Shown here: piece by piece, positions 42,695 to 51,759 of the stretch
Numbering within the stretch: position 1 is the first letter of the stretch
Layout of the letters: the number at the start of each line of letters is the position of its first letter
Assembly: GCA_944391115.1 (NCBI GenBank)
Contig: CALXSJ010000020.1
Span: forward strand, 1-56,726
Length of the DNA stretch: 56,726 nt
Origin: an uncultured Victivallales bacterium
GTDB lineage: Bacteria > Verrucomicrobiota > Lentisphaeria > Victivallales > UBA1829
Direction: 5' to 3'
The notes under the pieces: generated by a model
Databases searched by the model: none
Told to the model about the DNA's origin: nothing
What the model saw: only the letters and a program-made list of their open reading frames with translations
Program-made: the position numbers and the translations under genes

Positions 42695-45451
42695 CTAATG
42701 TCTCCGTGCACGGCGCAGCGCCTCGGCCAGATCGTTTTCCGCTACCGGAACCGCCGGGGATGATTCCTCTGCGACAGGCAATGCTGGATTCTTTTCCGCC
42801 GTGCGTTTCACGAATCTTTTCCGTTTTTTCTCCGGATGATCCGTTCTCTTTTCCTGCGGAGTCTTTTCTTTTCTCCCGTCACTGCGGGAGGAAAGAAGCC
42901 CGAAGAAATGGAAACGCCGTTCCGCAATTTCAACAAGGAAAAGCAGAACGGCGGCAAGCAGAAGCCACGGAACGGGATTGAAAAGACGCTTTTTCAGGGG
43001 GAGATCGTCCCAGACGTTTTCATTCAGGAAGCGTTCCGTTCCGCGGCTGAGCGCGCAAAGTTCCGCCATCGAATCCCCTGCGACGCCATCGGCGCTGTCC
43101 GGAAGGAACTCGGGCGAACAGCCAAGACGCACGGGAGCAAGCGCAAGAGGCCGCGCGCCGTCGCGCAGAAGCGTCGGGAGATACACTGCGTTCCCCTCCA
43201 TCGGCAAGGAAATTTCCATGCGGTCGGGTGTGATCCACTCGAATGTGCCGCGCTGTTCGACGGGCTCTTCGCCGGGACGGAAAAGCATCGTGACAAGTTC
43301 CGGGCGGCGCCCCCATGGATCGCGCTCCCGCGCCGGATCAAGCGAGAGGCCGACCCGGCACTGCCCCCGTCCCTGCTCCTGCGTGACAAGAAAATCCTGC
43401 GCGGCATCGTCCGCTCTCATCCAGTTCGCCAGCGCGGCAAGGAGCGTGCCCGCGTCGGGATCGGAGGCGAAACGCCCCGTGTACTCGCCGTCGGCTTCGG
43501 CGGTCAGGACGGCAGCGCGCCCGAGTCCGGCCTGTCCGATCGCGGCAAGCGGCGCATGATTCTCGTCCCGGCTGAAAAGAAGATTCTCACAGTTGTCCTT
43601 GAGATAGCAGAGGTTGTAGCCGCCGAAGGCGGTGGATTTCCCCAGTTTGCGCGAAAGCGAGCGGACCGCGTTCGTGTAATCCGCGGGGACCTCTCCCTCG
43701 ACAAACGTGCTGCGCGCCATGACGAAGGTGTCCTCGGCGAAGATGCGCGGCAGCTCGTCCGCGTTTTTTGAAAAATAGCAGATGCCGTTTCCGCGCCGTG
43801 CCACATCTCTGAGGAACGTCGCGTCGGGATCGCTCTCCGTTCCCAGCGCAACGACGCTGATCGTGATGCCCGCCGCGGAGGTCTTTTCCAGAAGCGCGCG
43901 GTAACTGCCCGGCTCCTCCGCGTCGGCGGCGTCGGCAAACAGCAGAAGATGACGGGTCGGCGCTTTGGATTTGAGCAGCATCGCCGTAGCCGAATGGAGC
44001 GCGGTATAGGTGTAGATGCCTCCGCCCATGGATTCGATCGAAAGAATTTTCCCTTCCGCGCCCCGGATTTCCGAAAGCGGCGCAAGCGGGATCACACGGT
44101 GGGACGAACTGTCCACGGCGATGACACCGAATTCGTCATTCGGGTGCAGCAGTTTGCAAACTTCCAGCGTGGCGCGGTTCGCCAGCTCCATTTTCGTCAG
44201 ATTTCCGACCGGCGCGCTCATGCTTCCGGAGCGGTCGAGCGCGACCATGACGGCGACCGCGCTTTTCCGGACCTCCCGGCGCTGTTCCATCGAAACGGGA
44301 AGCAGTTCCTCCAGCGGGGAGCGGTAGTAGCCGCCGACGGCGAAGGACTGCCGTCCGCCGGTCATCATCAGCCCCAGAGCTCCGGAGCGGACCGTTCCAG
44401 CGAGCACGCGCATGCCCTCCAGACCGAGTTTCGAGGCGGGGACGTTCTCCAGAATCACGCCGGAATATCCCGCCAGCTTTGCGGCGGAAAGTTCCGCGGG
44501 TGCCGGGAGCTTTCTGACAACGGGAATCCCGGCTTCACGCAGCACGCGCGCGAGATTGCCGGAAGGCGATTCACTCAGGAGCAGCAGCGGCCGGCTCCCG
44601 GAGATCCGGATCAGATGGCGTGCCGTGTTGTTTTCGGGGAACTCGTCGAGCGCGGCATTTTCTCCCGTGACGGAGATCGTGTAGTCCAGAATTCCGGGCG
44701 ACTCCGCGCGGTCGCGCCAGGTGACGAAGTTGACGCCCCGCCGGAGCCGGACGCGTTCCGCGCGCCATGCGCCGTTGCCGCGGCGGATGCGGCAGAGCGC
44801 GTTCTGCGCCTCGGGGGAATCAATCCGGCAGCTGATCGTGAAGAATTCGCCGGGCGCACCCGTCATCGGCGCGTCGACATGAGTGACAGCAAGATCGTGC
44901 ACGGACTGCCGCCGGAGCATCCGGTAATCCACGGCGATCCCCCGCGCCGCCGCGGAAGCGAAGAGACTGGAAGCGTCCGCGCCGGTCATTCTTCCATCCG
45001 AGAGCAGGAGAATCCGTCCCGGCGCATTCTCCGGAATCAGGGAGAGCGCGCACTTCATCCCTTCCGCGAGATTCGAGGCGTCCGGACGGGAAACCTGACT
45101 CCGGAAGGTGTCAAAGTTTGTTTCCTCGGGAAGTTTCTCAACCGCGGCGTCTCCGGCGAAAGAGACCACGCCCAGACGGGAATCCCCTTTCCGCGTCTTC
45201 TCCAGATTCCGGATCACCTCCAGCGCGGCGCCTTCCGCATTTTCCGGCATGGAACGGCTCCGGTCGGCAAGCACGATCAGCGTTCCCGCGCGGTCGGAAA
45301 GACGGATGCGCGGCGCGCTGAGCGCGAAAACCAGAAGCAGATAAAGGAGAATGCGCAAAACTTTCTGCGCCCTCCCCTCGGACGAACGGTGGAAACTCCA
45401 TGCCAGAAGCGGAAGAAGCAGCAGAAACACGGCCGGATACTGGATCGTCAT
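42695..45451 (-). CDS. membrane protein with two VWA domains
   Basis: The 918 residues have membrane helices near 5-20 and 30-48, a first von Willebrand A domain with MIDAS DRSRS at 63-67, a glutamine-amidotransferase-like domain (about 285-390, RPLLLLSESPSGNLARVL ... MMTGGRQSFAVGGYY), a second VWA domain with MIDAS DRSGS at 406-410, and a membrane helix near 827-842 before a basic cytosolic tail. VWA domains bind partners through a Mg2+ at the DxSxS site and are typical partners of MoxR ATPases. Its ATG overlaps the stop of the previous VWA gene (4 nt). It is the last gene of the operon. Confidence 0.9.
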   Translation of the reverse strand: MTIQYPAVFLLLLPLLAWSFHRSSEGRAQKVLRILLYLLLVFALSAPRIRLSDRAGTLIVLADRSRSMPENAEGAALEVIRNLEKTRKGDSRLGVVSFAGDAAVEKLPEETNFDTFRSQVSRPDASNLAEGMKCALSLIPENAPGRILLLSDGRMTGADASSLFASAAARGIAVDYRMLRRQSVHDLAVTHVDAPMTGAPGEFFTISCRIDSPEAQNALCRIRRGNGAWRAERVRLRRGVNFVTWRDRAESPGILDYTISVTGENAALDEFPENNTARHLIRISGSRPLLLLSESPSGNLARVLREAGIPVVRKLPAPAELSAAKLAGYSGVILENVPASKLGLEGMRVLAGTVRSGALGLMMTGGRQSFAVGGYYRSPLEELLPVSMEQRREVRKSAVAVMVALDRSGSMSAPVGNLTKMELANRATLEVCKLLHPNDEFGVIAVDSSSHRVIPLAPLSEIRGAEGKILSIESMGGGIYTYTALHSATAMLLKSKAPTRHLLLFADAADAEEPGSYRALLEKTSAAGITISVVALGTESDPDATFLRDVARRGNGICYFSKNADELPRIFAEDTFVMARSTFVEGEVPADYTNAVRSLSRKLGKSTAFGGYNLCYLKDNCENLLFSRDENHAPLAAIGQAGLGRAAVLTAEADGEYTGRFASDPDAGTLLAALANWMRADDAAQDFLVTQEQGRGQCRVGLSLDPARERDPWGRRPELVTMLFRPGEEPVEQRGTFEWITPDRMEISLPMEGNAVYLPTLLRDGARPLALAPVRLGCSPEFLPDSADGVAGDSMAELCALSRGTERFLNENVWDDLPLKKRLFNPVPWLLLAAVLLFLVEIAERRFHFFGLLSSRSDGRKEKTPQEKRTDHPEKKRKRFVKRTAEKNPALPVAEESSPAVPVAENDLAEALRRARRH

Positions 45452-47193
45452 GCGCGTTTTCCTTTCCCGTAAAGAGACTGGTGAAGCATCAGAAGCGCGA
45501 GCGCCGCAAGCAGAAATACGAAAGTCAGATGCAGACGCGGAAAGCTGGAAGTGTCCGGAAGACGAGTCGCACTCTTCCGGAAGGGTTTCGCCATACGCAG
45601 ATCGGACTCGTCGGCGTCAAGGTTCGTCACTGCGATTTCGCACCGGGCGCCCTTCCCCGCGTCGATCCGGTATATGCCCGGCGCTTCCGGAATGAAAAAC
45701 GCCGAGCGCCGCACGAGGGGAAGCGTTTCGGTTTTCCCGCCGGGATGTGTCACTCTGATCTGCGCGGGGACGGGATCGGAGGCGCGGACGCGGACCGTCG
45801 CTCCCGCGCGGTAGTTGGCGTATTCCGTTCCGGGCCGTTCCCGCCGGAGAATCGAAGCCAGATTCCAGAAAAAAACGGGCCAGAAGGGACGGCGCGCCAG
45901 ATTCGACTTCGCAGGATCGAGATTCAGATGGAGTTCATGCTTCCCGTCCGCGCGGGAGACGATGCTCAGGAGTACGCTTCTTCCCTGCCGGATCAGGACG
46001 CGCCCCGGAAGCATAAGCGCAGGATCGGCTCCCCAGCGGAGATCCTGCACGGAAAGTCCGCGCGTCAGCTCATCCCCGGCGAGTATGGAGAGCGGTTCGT
46101 TTGTGACGACCGCTTTGCCCGGTTCCGGAATATGCCAGAAAAGACAATGTGCTTTTTTATCTGCGCCGCGCCGTCTTCCCGGAGGAGATAAAACGAGCTC
46201 CGGCGCACTGGAGGGCGCCGAGGAAAAGGCGGGATTGGCGGAAAGAACCTTCCGGAGATCACGCTTCGCCTCCTCCGGCAGTGCGGGAGAGAAATTCCAT
46301 TTGAGAGGCGGACGCGTTTCCGGAAGAAGAACGGCGCGGTTGTCCGCCGGAAGCGGGTCGCCATCGCATTCCAGAAGGACGGAAACGCCTTTCACGCGCA
46401 TGGCCGGGGAGAGCGGGATCACGGTTTTATGCCGTTCTCCTGGCGCGAGGGTGAAAAACTCTCCGGGAGTCCCCGGTTCCGGCACAAGCCGGACGCGCCG
46501 GGATTCTCCGGAGAGATTCATGCTCTCGGCAAGAAGCTGTTCTTCCGTACACCGGACGTTCACGAGTGCCGTGTTGCCAAGCTTCTTTCCTGCGGAGAAC
46601 CATGACACGCCGTCAGGAAGCGGAAACTCCGGCGCATGATCGGTGACGACCAGAATCTCCGCATGCTTTGCCAGAGTTTTCGCAAGCGCAACCGCACCCG
46701 CGAGATCGGACGCGCGCGCGGAACTTTTCCCGAACGAGTCGAACGGAAACGCTTCGGCGTCATCCGCGATCAGGCGCGGCGTCACGCCCGCGGCAATCCG
46801 GATCACCCGGCGCGGGGAGACGCGTTTCAGGATTTTTTCCGCATACTCCTCCCCTGCCCTCCGCGGGGATTTTCCTCCGGGAGGCGCGGCATCCATGGAG
46901 CAGGAGACGTCGACGATCAGCGCAAGCGGCGGGTATGAGGACTTCCTCATCAGGAACGGCGACGCGGCGGCAAGCACAAGGAGAAGAACAATCAGCGCTT
47001 CCAGAAAGAAACTTGCGGGCGGAAGATGCAGTTCAAAGCGCGCCCCGCTCCGGGCGGCATTGACAGGCTCGTCCCACAGGAAGAGCGCGCCGACCTCCCG
47101 CGGACGCGAGCGGCGGCGCCAGAAATAGAGCGCAAGCAGAAGCGGCAATGCCGCAAGTCCGCCGAGAAATACGCTTTCCTCCAATCCCGTCAT
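45448..47193 (-). CDS. BatA-like VWA membrane protein
   Basis: The 581 residues have an N-terminal BatA-type start with helices at about 8-25 and 62-80, a VWA domain with intact MIDAS DVSCS at 95-99, a long domain of beta character, and a C-terminal helix at about 552-573. It corresponds to the BatA/BatB group of membrane VWA proteins that occur with MoxR and DUF58. It starts 12 nt after the DUF58 stop. Most of the protein would face the periplasm between the helices, which is inference from the hydrophobic pattern. Confidence 0.87.
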   Translation of the reverse strand: MTGLEESVFLGGLAALPLLLALYFWRRRSRPREVGALFLWDEPVNAARSGARFELHLPPASFFLEALIVLLLVLAAASPFLMRKSSYPPLALIVDVSCSMDAAPPGGKSPRRAGEEYAEKILKRVSPRRVIRIAAGVTPRLIADDAEAFPFDSFGKSSARASDLAGAVALAKTLAKHAEILVVTDHAPEFPLPDGVSWFSAGKKLGNTALVNVRCTEEQLLAESMNLSGESRRVRLVPEPGTPGEFFTLAPGERHKTVIPLSPAMRVKGVSVLLECDGDPLPADNRAVLLPETRPPLKWNFSPALPEEAKRDLRKVLSANPAFSSAPSSAPELVLSPPGRRRGADKKAHCLFWHIPEPGKAVVTNEPLSILAGDELTRGLSVQDLRWGADPALMLPGRVLIRQGRSVLLSIVSRADGKHELHLNLDPAKSNLARRPFWPVFFWNLASILRRERPGTEYANYRAGATVRVRASDPVPAQIRVTHPGGKTETLPLVRRSAFFIPEAPGIYRIDAGKGARCEIAVTNLDADESDLRMAKPFRKSATRLPDTSSFPRLHLTFVFLLAALALLMLHQSLYGKGKRA

Positions 47194-47205
47194 CGCCCGC
47201 CCTTT

Positions 47206-48066
47206 CTATTTCAGGATTCCGCAGCGGAAGAGTTCGCTTAAGTCCCATTCCGCCAGAAGCTCTTCGGCGCACATGCTGATCCGGAGCGCCCCGTATCCTG
47301 CGGCGGCGCGCTCCCAGAGTGCGCGGTGAGCTTCGAGACGCTGCCAATAGCGGGAAATCACCCCTTCCGTCACTTCCAGTTCGCGCACTTCGCCGCTCTC
47401 GGGATCCCGGAGCAAAGCGTTTCCGCTTCCTGACGGCGAAAGATCCTCGCGCGAAAGGACTTCCACAAGCGCCACGCGCATGGCTCCGTCGGCAATGCGG
47501 CGCAGAAACGCTCCCGGTTCCTCCGCCCAGAGAAAATCGCTGACGACGATCCGGATCCCCCGGCTCTGAAAACGGAGCGCGGATTCCGAAAGCAGTTCGC
47601 CGGGATTCCGCGCCGCGTCAAAGGAGATTCCGCTCCACTCTCCGGGATGCCCCGGAACGGGCTCCCTTGTCAGCGTCTCCCCGGCATGCCAGACGGCGAG
47701 CGAAAATCCGCCGTTGACGGCCGCCTGCGCCAGAAGCGCGCACAGAGCAAACGCGGCGGGCGCCTTCGCTTCGCTCCCCGCCGCCATCGACGCGGAGTGA
47801 TCCAGCAGAAGATCACAGCGCGGATCGACCTCCTCGCTGTACAGTTTGACCGTCAGCTGCCCGGTTCTCGCATAGACGCCCCAGTCCAGACGGCGCGGAT
47901 CGTCGCCGGGACGGTAGTCCCGGTATTCGGCGAACTCGAGCGCGTTTCCGCTTCTCCGTCCGACGCGCCGCCCCTCGATTCCGGAAACGGTCCGGGGGGA
48001 AGCCAGCTCGACGCCGGAAGCGCGCGCAAGCGCCTGATGGAGAGTCCGGGCAAGGAGTCCGTTCAT
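47206..48066 (-). CDS. DUF58 domain protein
   Basis: The 286 residues show the DUF58 signature RDYRPGDDPRRLDWGVYAR (49-67) and a VWA-like fold with DHSAS at 89-93. DUF58 proteins accompany MoxR ATPases and are thought to be cytosolic adaptors for the complex. The start ATG overlaps the upstream membrane gene by 4 nt, and the BatA-like gene follows 12 nt after its stop. Confidence 0.95.
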   Translation of the reverse strand: MNGLLARTLHQALARASGVELASPRTVSGIEGRRVGRRSGNALEFAEYRDYRPGDDPRRLDWGVYARTGQLTVKLYSEEVDPRCDLLLDHSASMAAGSEAKAPAAFALCALLAQAAVNGGFSLAVWHAGETLTREPVPGHPGEWSGISFDAARNPGELLSESALRFQSRGIRIVVSDFLWAEEPGAFLRRIADGAMRVALVEVLSREDLSPSGSGNALLRDPESGEVRELEVTEGVISRYWQRLEAHRALWERAAAGYGALRISMCAEELLAEWDLSELFRCGILK

Positions 48067-49358
48067 TTTTCAGCCTTCCTTCCGGGGAAAAGAAAACGTT
48101 TCGCGTCCTCCAGAATGTCCGGCAGGAGGAACAGGAACGCCAGCAGGGCCAGAAGGAGGGCGTAGAATGCCGCATCCGTAAAAAACACATTTTCCGACAC
48201 CATCCTTCCGACGGCGCCGATGAAAAATGTCGTGCCGATCAGAAGAAGCGTCAGGGCAAACGCGGCGATGCCGCAGAGATTTTCCATGTTCTGAACGGCA
48301 AAAGTTCCGCGGAGCGGATTCCGGAAACGACGGAGAAGCAGAACGCCCGTCTCTCCGGAAAACAGTGCGCACAGACAGGCAAACTGCCAGAATTCCGGCG
48401 TGGCCCCCTTCGGCAGACGGTCAAGAATCCACCATGCGCCGGCCAGGACGAGACAGGCCCAGATCCATCCGCCCGCGGAGTCGCTCCGGAAGAGGAAGGC
48501 CGCCACTCTCCGCGGGAACGCTCCTTTCACGGCACGGCGCGGCAGGTTGTCCGCACAGGCAAATGCGGAGGAGACCGCGCCGAGCGCGGCGCCGCCTGCC
48601 AGAACAATCACATGCGTCTCGGAAAAATGCGAAGTTCGATACAGGCATCCGGACGCCGCCAGCAGCAGAAGGAACTGGCAGACGCGCGCGACTCCTTCAT
48701 GCTCCATCGAAAGCGGCAGAAGAGTGCTGCGGAAGATCACCATACTGTAGAGAAGCGCCGTCAGGAAAAATCCGGACTCCAGCCACGATAAATCCTTGTC
48801 TCCTCCCGCCAGAAGGAAAAACGTGTAAAAAGCAAAGAGCAGAAACTCCATGCGTATTTTTCCCGAATTTCCCGCGAAATACAGAAAGAGCGGAATCAGA
48901 TATCCGCAGACGATCCAGATCGGCAGATACTCCCATGATTCCTTGACATGAACGAGAGCCAGAATCAGAAAGGGAGAGACCAGCAGAAGGAAAAAGATGT
49001 AATACAGCGTGAAGGAAAGCAGAATTCCCGTCAGAAGCCGTCCCGGTTCAATGGGGGAGAAGTCGAGGTAATGCTGAAGCGAACCGCCGGAACGTTTGTG
49101 CCTGTTCTTCCGCATGAAACACCCGGAAAGCGCAATCAGCGCCCCGGCGGAACAGAAGATGAGCTGCATGACATTCCATCCGGGCAGGTCCATTAGGGAC
49201 AAGTGCCCGCGCGAAAGACTCAAAGCGCAGAGGGCGTCAGACACCAGAATCACAACAGAAAGAATCAGAAATGTGTTGCTGTGAAGTGTCTGGCGGATCG
49301 ACTGCACAAGCCAGAAGTTTCTGTCGTCGCCTCCGGCAAAGAGAAGAACCCGTTTCAT
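48063..49358 (-). CDS. membrane protein, probable second ABC-2 permease subunit
   Basis: This 431-residue polytopic membrane protein has about 10-12 hydrophobic segments. It shares the pattern of ABC-2 permeases with an N-terminal cytosolic start and RQTLHSNTFLILSVVILVSDALC as first helix, similar to VKEIRQSFHNRFILFTMAGLLTGQ in the preceding permease; the two may be related subunits. Both neighbouring junctions overlap (ATGA), so the order ATPase-permease-permease is tightly coupled. No catalytic motif is seen. Confidence 0.8.
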   Translation of the reverse strand: MKRVLLFAGGDDRNFWLVQSIRQTLHSNTFLILSVVILVSDALCALSLSRGHLSLMDLPGWNVMQLIFCSAGALIALSGCFMRKNRHKRSGGSLQHYLDFSPIEPGRLLTGILLSFTLYYIFFLLLVSPFLILALVHVKESWEYLPIWIVCGYLIPLFLYFAGNSGKIRMEFLLFAFYTFFLLAGGDKDLSWLESGFFLTALLYSMVIFRSTLLPLSMEHEGVARVCQFLLLLAASGCLYRTSHFSETHVIVLAGGAALGAVSSAFACADNLPRRAVKGAFPRRVAAFLFRSDSAGGWIWACLVLAGAWWILDRLPKGATPEFWQFACLCALFSGETGVLLLRRFRNPLRGTFAVQNMENLCGIAAFALTLLLIGTTFFIGAVGRMVSENVFFTDAAFYALLLALLAFLFLLPDILEDAKRFLFPGRKAEK

Positions 49359-50770
49359 ATCTTCTCCTCCCCTCCCCGGCGGAAAGCCCGGTATTGTCTC
49401 CGCAGCGCGGGAAACACCGGCAGGAGCCCGACTGCGGCAAAAAAGAGCGCATACAGCGCATAGCGGGGAATCTGCTCCGCTTTGGCAAAGACGGTGAAGG
49501 GCGAGGTGCAGAGAAGCACTCCGATATCGTCACCCAGTCCCAGAACGGCATGCGCCAGAAGCGGCAGAAGAGCAAGAAGGATCGCAACAAGAAGCCACAG
49601 AATCCACGGTCTGGCTTTTTTCGGGAAAAGTCCGCGCAGGGAAATGGATGCTTCCGCGTAGAAGAGGAAATAAAATCCCGGAATCAGGCAGCGGAGAAAC
49701 ACTGCTCCCCCCGGTCCGGAGGCGATGGGAAGGTATTCCAGAAGCGCAATCGGGAGAAGCATTCCCCACGCAAGGAGAATGCCGCCGCCCCATCCGCTGG
49801 AAAAAAGGAAGTAGACGAACCGCCCGACCGGATTGTCCGGACAGCGGCGCGTCACCCGGACCCCGGCACGGTCGCGCTCGAATGCGCCAAGCGTCGCGCA
49901 GAGCGACGCAAAGAGCGCACCCCCCGCGCTGAAGGAGACCAGCATGCTTTCCACTGCGTCAGCAGGTCCGCCGTCAAACAGCGTAAGACACCATCCCGCC
50001 GCCGGCATCAGAAGATAGAGAAGGAAAAGATAAATCCGGATCGGCATCATCCGGTTGGAGGCCGCCGGACTGATGATCGCGACGCTCAGGACGAAGCAGA
50101 GAGCGGAAAGGATCAGAAGAATGCAGAAAACACTGAAAAGAAGCAGGGGAAAATCGCCGGAAAAACCGCGGAAACGCATCACGTTCATCAGGACGAACAT
50201 TCCCGGCAGGAACTGCATCGTCAGATAGGCATAAACTCCCGCCATTCCGCGCTTTCCGGCACTTCCGCAGAGAATTCCCAGTTGCGAGAACGCCAGCGCA
50301 AGGAAAAAGAGAATCAGAATGGTGAGAAGCATGGCGCGCATCTCGATTCCGCGCAGGAAATAGGAGATCACCAGAAACGGCAGACAGAGCGAGATGAGAA
50401 AAAGCGCCATCACAAGAACACCCGCAAGTTTCCCGGAGAGAATCCGGAACGGCGATAAGGTCGTGATGGCGGTGAAATCCAGCTCGCGGTCTCTCCGTTC
50501 CGCCGTGAAGCGAAGTTCTCCGGCCAGCCCGCAGACGCAGTAGACACATGCCCCCAGAAGCAGAATCAGCGGGACAAGGAGAAATTCTCCGACCGGCCTG
50601 TTCAGCATTTCGGACGCGTCCCAGGCATACCGGACAGCGACCAGGGCGATCATCTGCCCGGTCAGAAGCCCCGCCATCGTGAAGAGGATGAAGCGGTTGT
50701 GGAAGCTCTGGCGGATCTCCTTCACCAGCACGGGGTTGAGATAATCGCTCAGATCGCGCCCCTCCTTCAT
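49355..50770 (-). CDS. ABC-2 type permease
   Basis: The 471 residues have about 12 hydrophobic segments and the ABC-2 start LNPVLVKEIRQSFHNRFIL, with the cytosolic AERRDRELDFTAITTLSPFRILSGKLAG loop that contacts the ATPase in such exporters. It overlaps the ATPase gene by 4 nt on one side and the second membrane protein by 4 nt on the other. The transported substrate is unknown. Confidence 0.88.
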   Translation of the reverse strand: MKEGRDLSDYLNPVLVKEIRQSFHNRFILFTMAGLLTGQMIALVAVRYAWDASEMLNRPVGEFLLVPLILLLGACVYCVCGLAGELRFTAERRDRELDFTAITTLSPFRILSGKLAGVLVMALFLISLCLPFLVISYFLRGIEMRAMLLTILILFFLALAFSQLGILCGSAGKRGMAGVYAYLTMQFLPGMFVLMNVMRFRGFSGDFPLLLFSVFCILLILSALCFVLSVAIISPAASNRMMPIRIYLFLLYLLMPAAGWCLTLFDGGPADAVESMLVSFSAGGALFASLCATLGAFERDRAGVRVTRRCPDNPVGRFVYFLFSSGWGGGILLAWGMLLPIALLEYLPIASGPGGAVFLRCLIPGFYFLFYAEASISLRGLFPKKARPWILWLLVAILLALLPLLAHAVLGLGDDIGVLLCTSPFTVFAKAEQIPRYALYALFFAAVGLLPVFPALRRQYRAFRRGGEEKI

Positions 50771-51759
50771 TGCACACCTCCCGTCGTGATTTTCATGAAG
50801 AGCTCCTCCAGCCCGAGTTCCTGTTTGCGGAATCCGATCACGGGAAGATCCGCGGCGAAAAGGGTTCCGACGACACGTGAAATATCGCGGTCGCTTCCGG
50901 CGATCACGGCCTCAATGCGGCGTCCGTTTTCATCCAGGCGCGCCTGCGAAACGGCGGGATGCTCCAGCAGTTTCAAGCGCGCCTTTTCGGTGTCCTCCAG
51001 AAGTTCCAGGATTACGGTCGTTCCGGACGGCTGTGCCGGAGAAGCGCCGGAAGTTCCTTCGCATGGTGCCGCACCCGTGCGGGTCTGCGCGTCATGCAGG
51101 AGCTCGTCGAGCGTGCCCGCGGAGAGGAGGCGGCCCTTTTCGATGATGACCGCGCCGTCGCAGATGTCCTGCAGTTCGGAAAGGATGTGGCTGCTGAGCA
51201 GAATCGCCTTGCCCTGCTGCGCAAGAATCTTCAGGAGCGCGCGCAGTTCCAGACGCGCGCGGGGATCCAGTCCCGCCGCCGGTTCGTCCATGAGCAGGAC
51301 GGGCGGATTGTGAACCAGAGCCCGCGCAAGGCTGACGCGCTGTTTCATTCCCTTGGAGAGCGCGGCAAGGTATTTCCGGCGGATATCGCCGAGATTCGTG
51401 AACTCCTCGATTTCGGCAAGCACCTTTTTCCGCCCGGCGCCTTTGAGACCGAACGCGCGGGCGAAGAAGTCCAGATACTCCCACACCTCGATGTCGCGGT
51501 ATTCCGGCAGGGAGTCCGGCATGTAGCCGATCAGACGCCGCACCTTGTCCGGATCGCTGACCACGGAAACGCCGTCATAGAAAACGTCGCCGCTCTCCGG
51601 CTGGTCCAGCGTCGCCATGATTTTGATCGTCGTGGTCTTCCCCGCGCCGTTGGGGCCGATGAAGCCGAAAATGTTGCCCGAACCGAAGCGGAAGGAGATA
51701 TCGTCCACCGCGCGGGTCGCGCCGAAGGTTCTGACAAGGTTGCGGATTTCAATCTGCAT
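50767..51759 (-). CDS. ABC transporter ATP-binding protein
   Basis: The 330 residues form an ABC-2 exporter ATPase: Walker A GPNGAGKT at 35-42, signature LSKGMKQR at 134-141 (instead of LSGGQ), Walker B LLMDEP at 155-160 and the D-loop AGLDPRARL. A C-terminal extension (about 235-330), with low-complexity linker and an ELLEDTEKARLKLLEHPAVSQARL domain, occurs in many such ATPases. The upstream membrane protein gene ends 11 nt inside its start. It drives the two membrane proteins encoded next. Confidence 0.96.
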   Translation of the reverse strand: MQIEIRNLVRTFGATRAVDDISFRFGSGNIFGFIGPNGAGKTTTIKIMATLDQPESGDVFYDGVSVVSDPDKVRRLIGYMPDSLPEYRDIEVWEYLDFFARAFGLKGAGRKKVLAEIEEFTNLGDIRRKYLAALSKGMKQRVSLARALVHNPPVLLMDEPAAGLDPRARLELRALLKILAQQGKAILLSSHILSELQDICDGAVIIEKGRLLSAGTLDELLHDAQTRTGAAPCEGTSGASPAQPSGTTVILELLEDTEKARLKLLEHPAVSQARLDENGRRIEAVIAGSDRDISRVVGTLFAADLPVIGFRKQELGLEELFMKITTGGVQ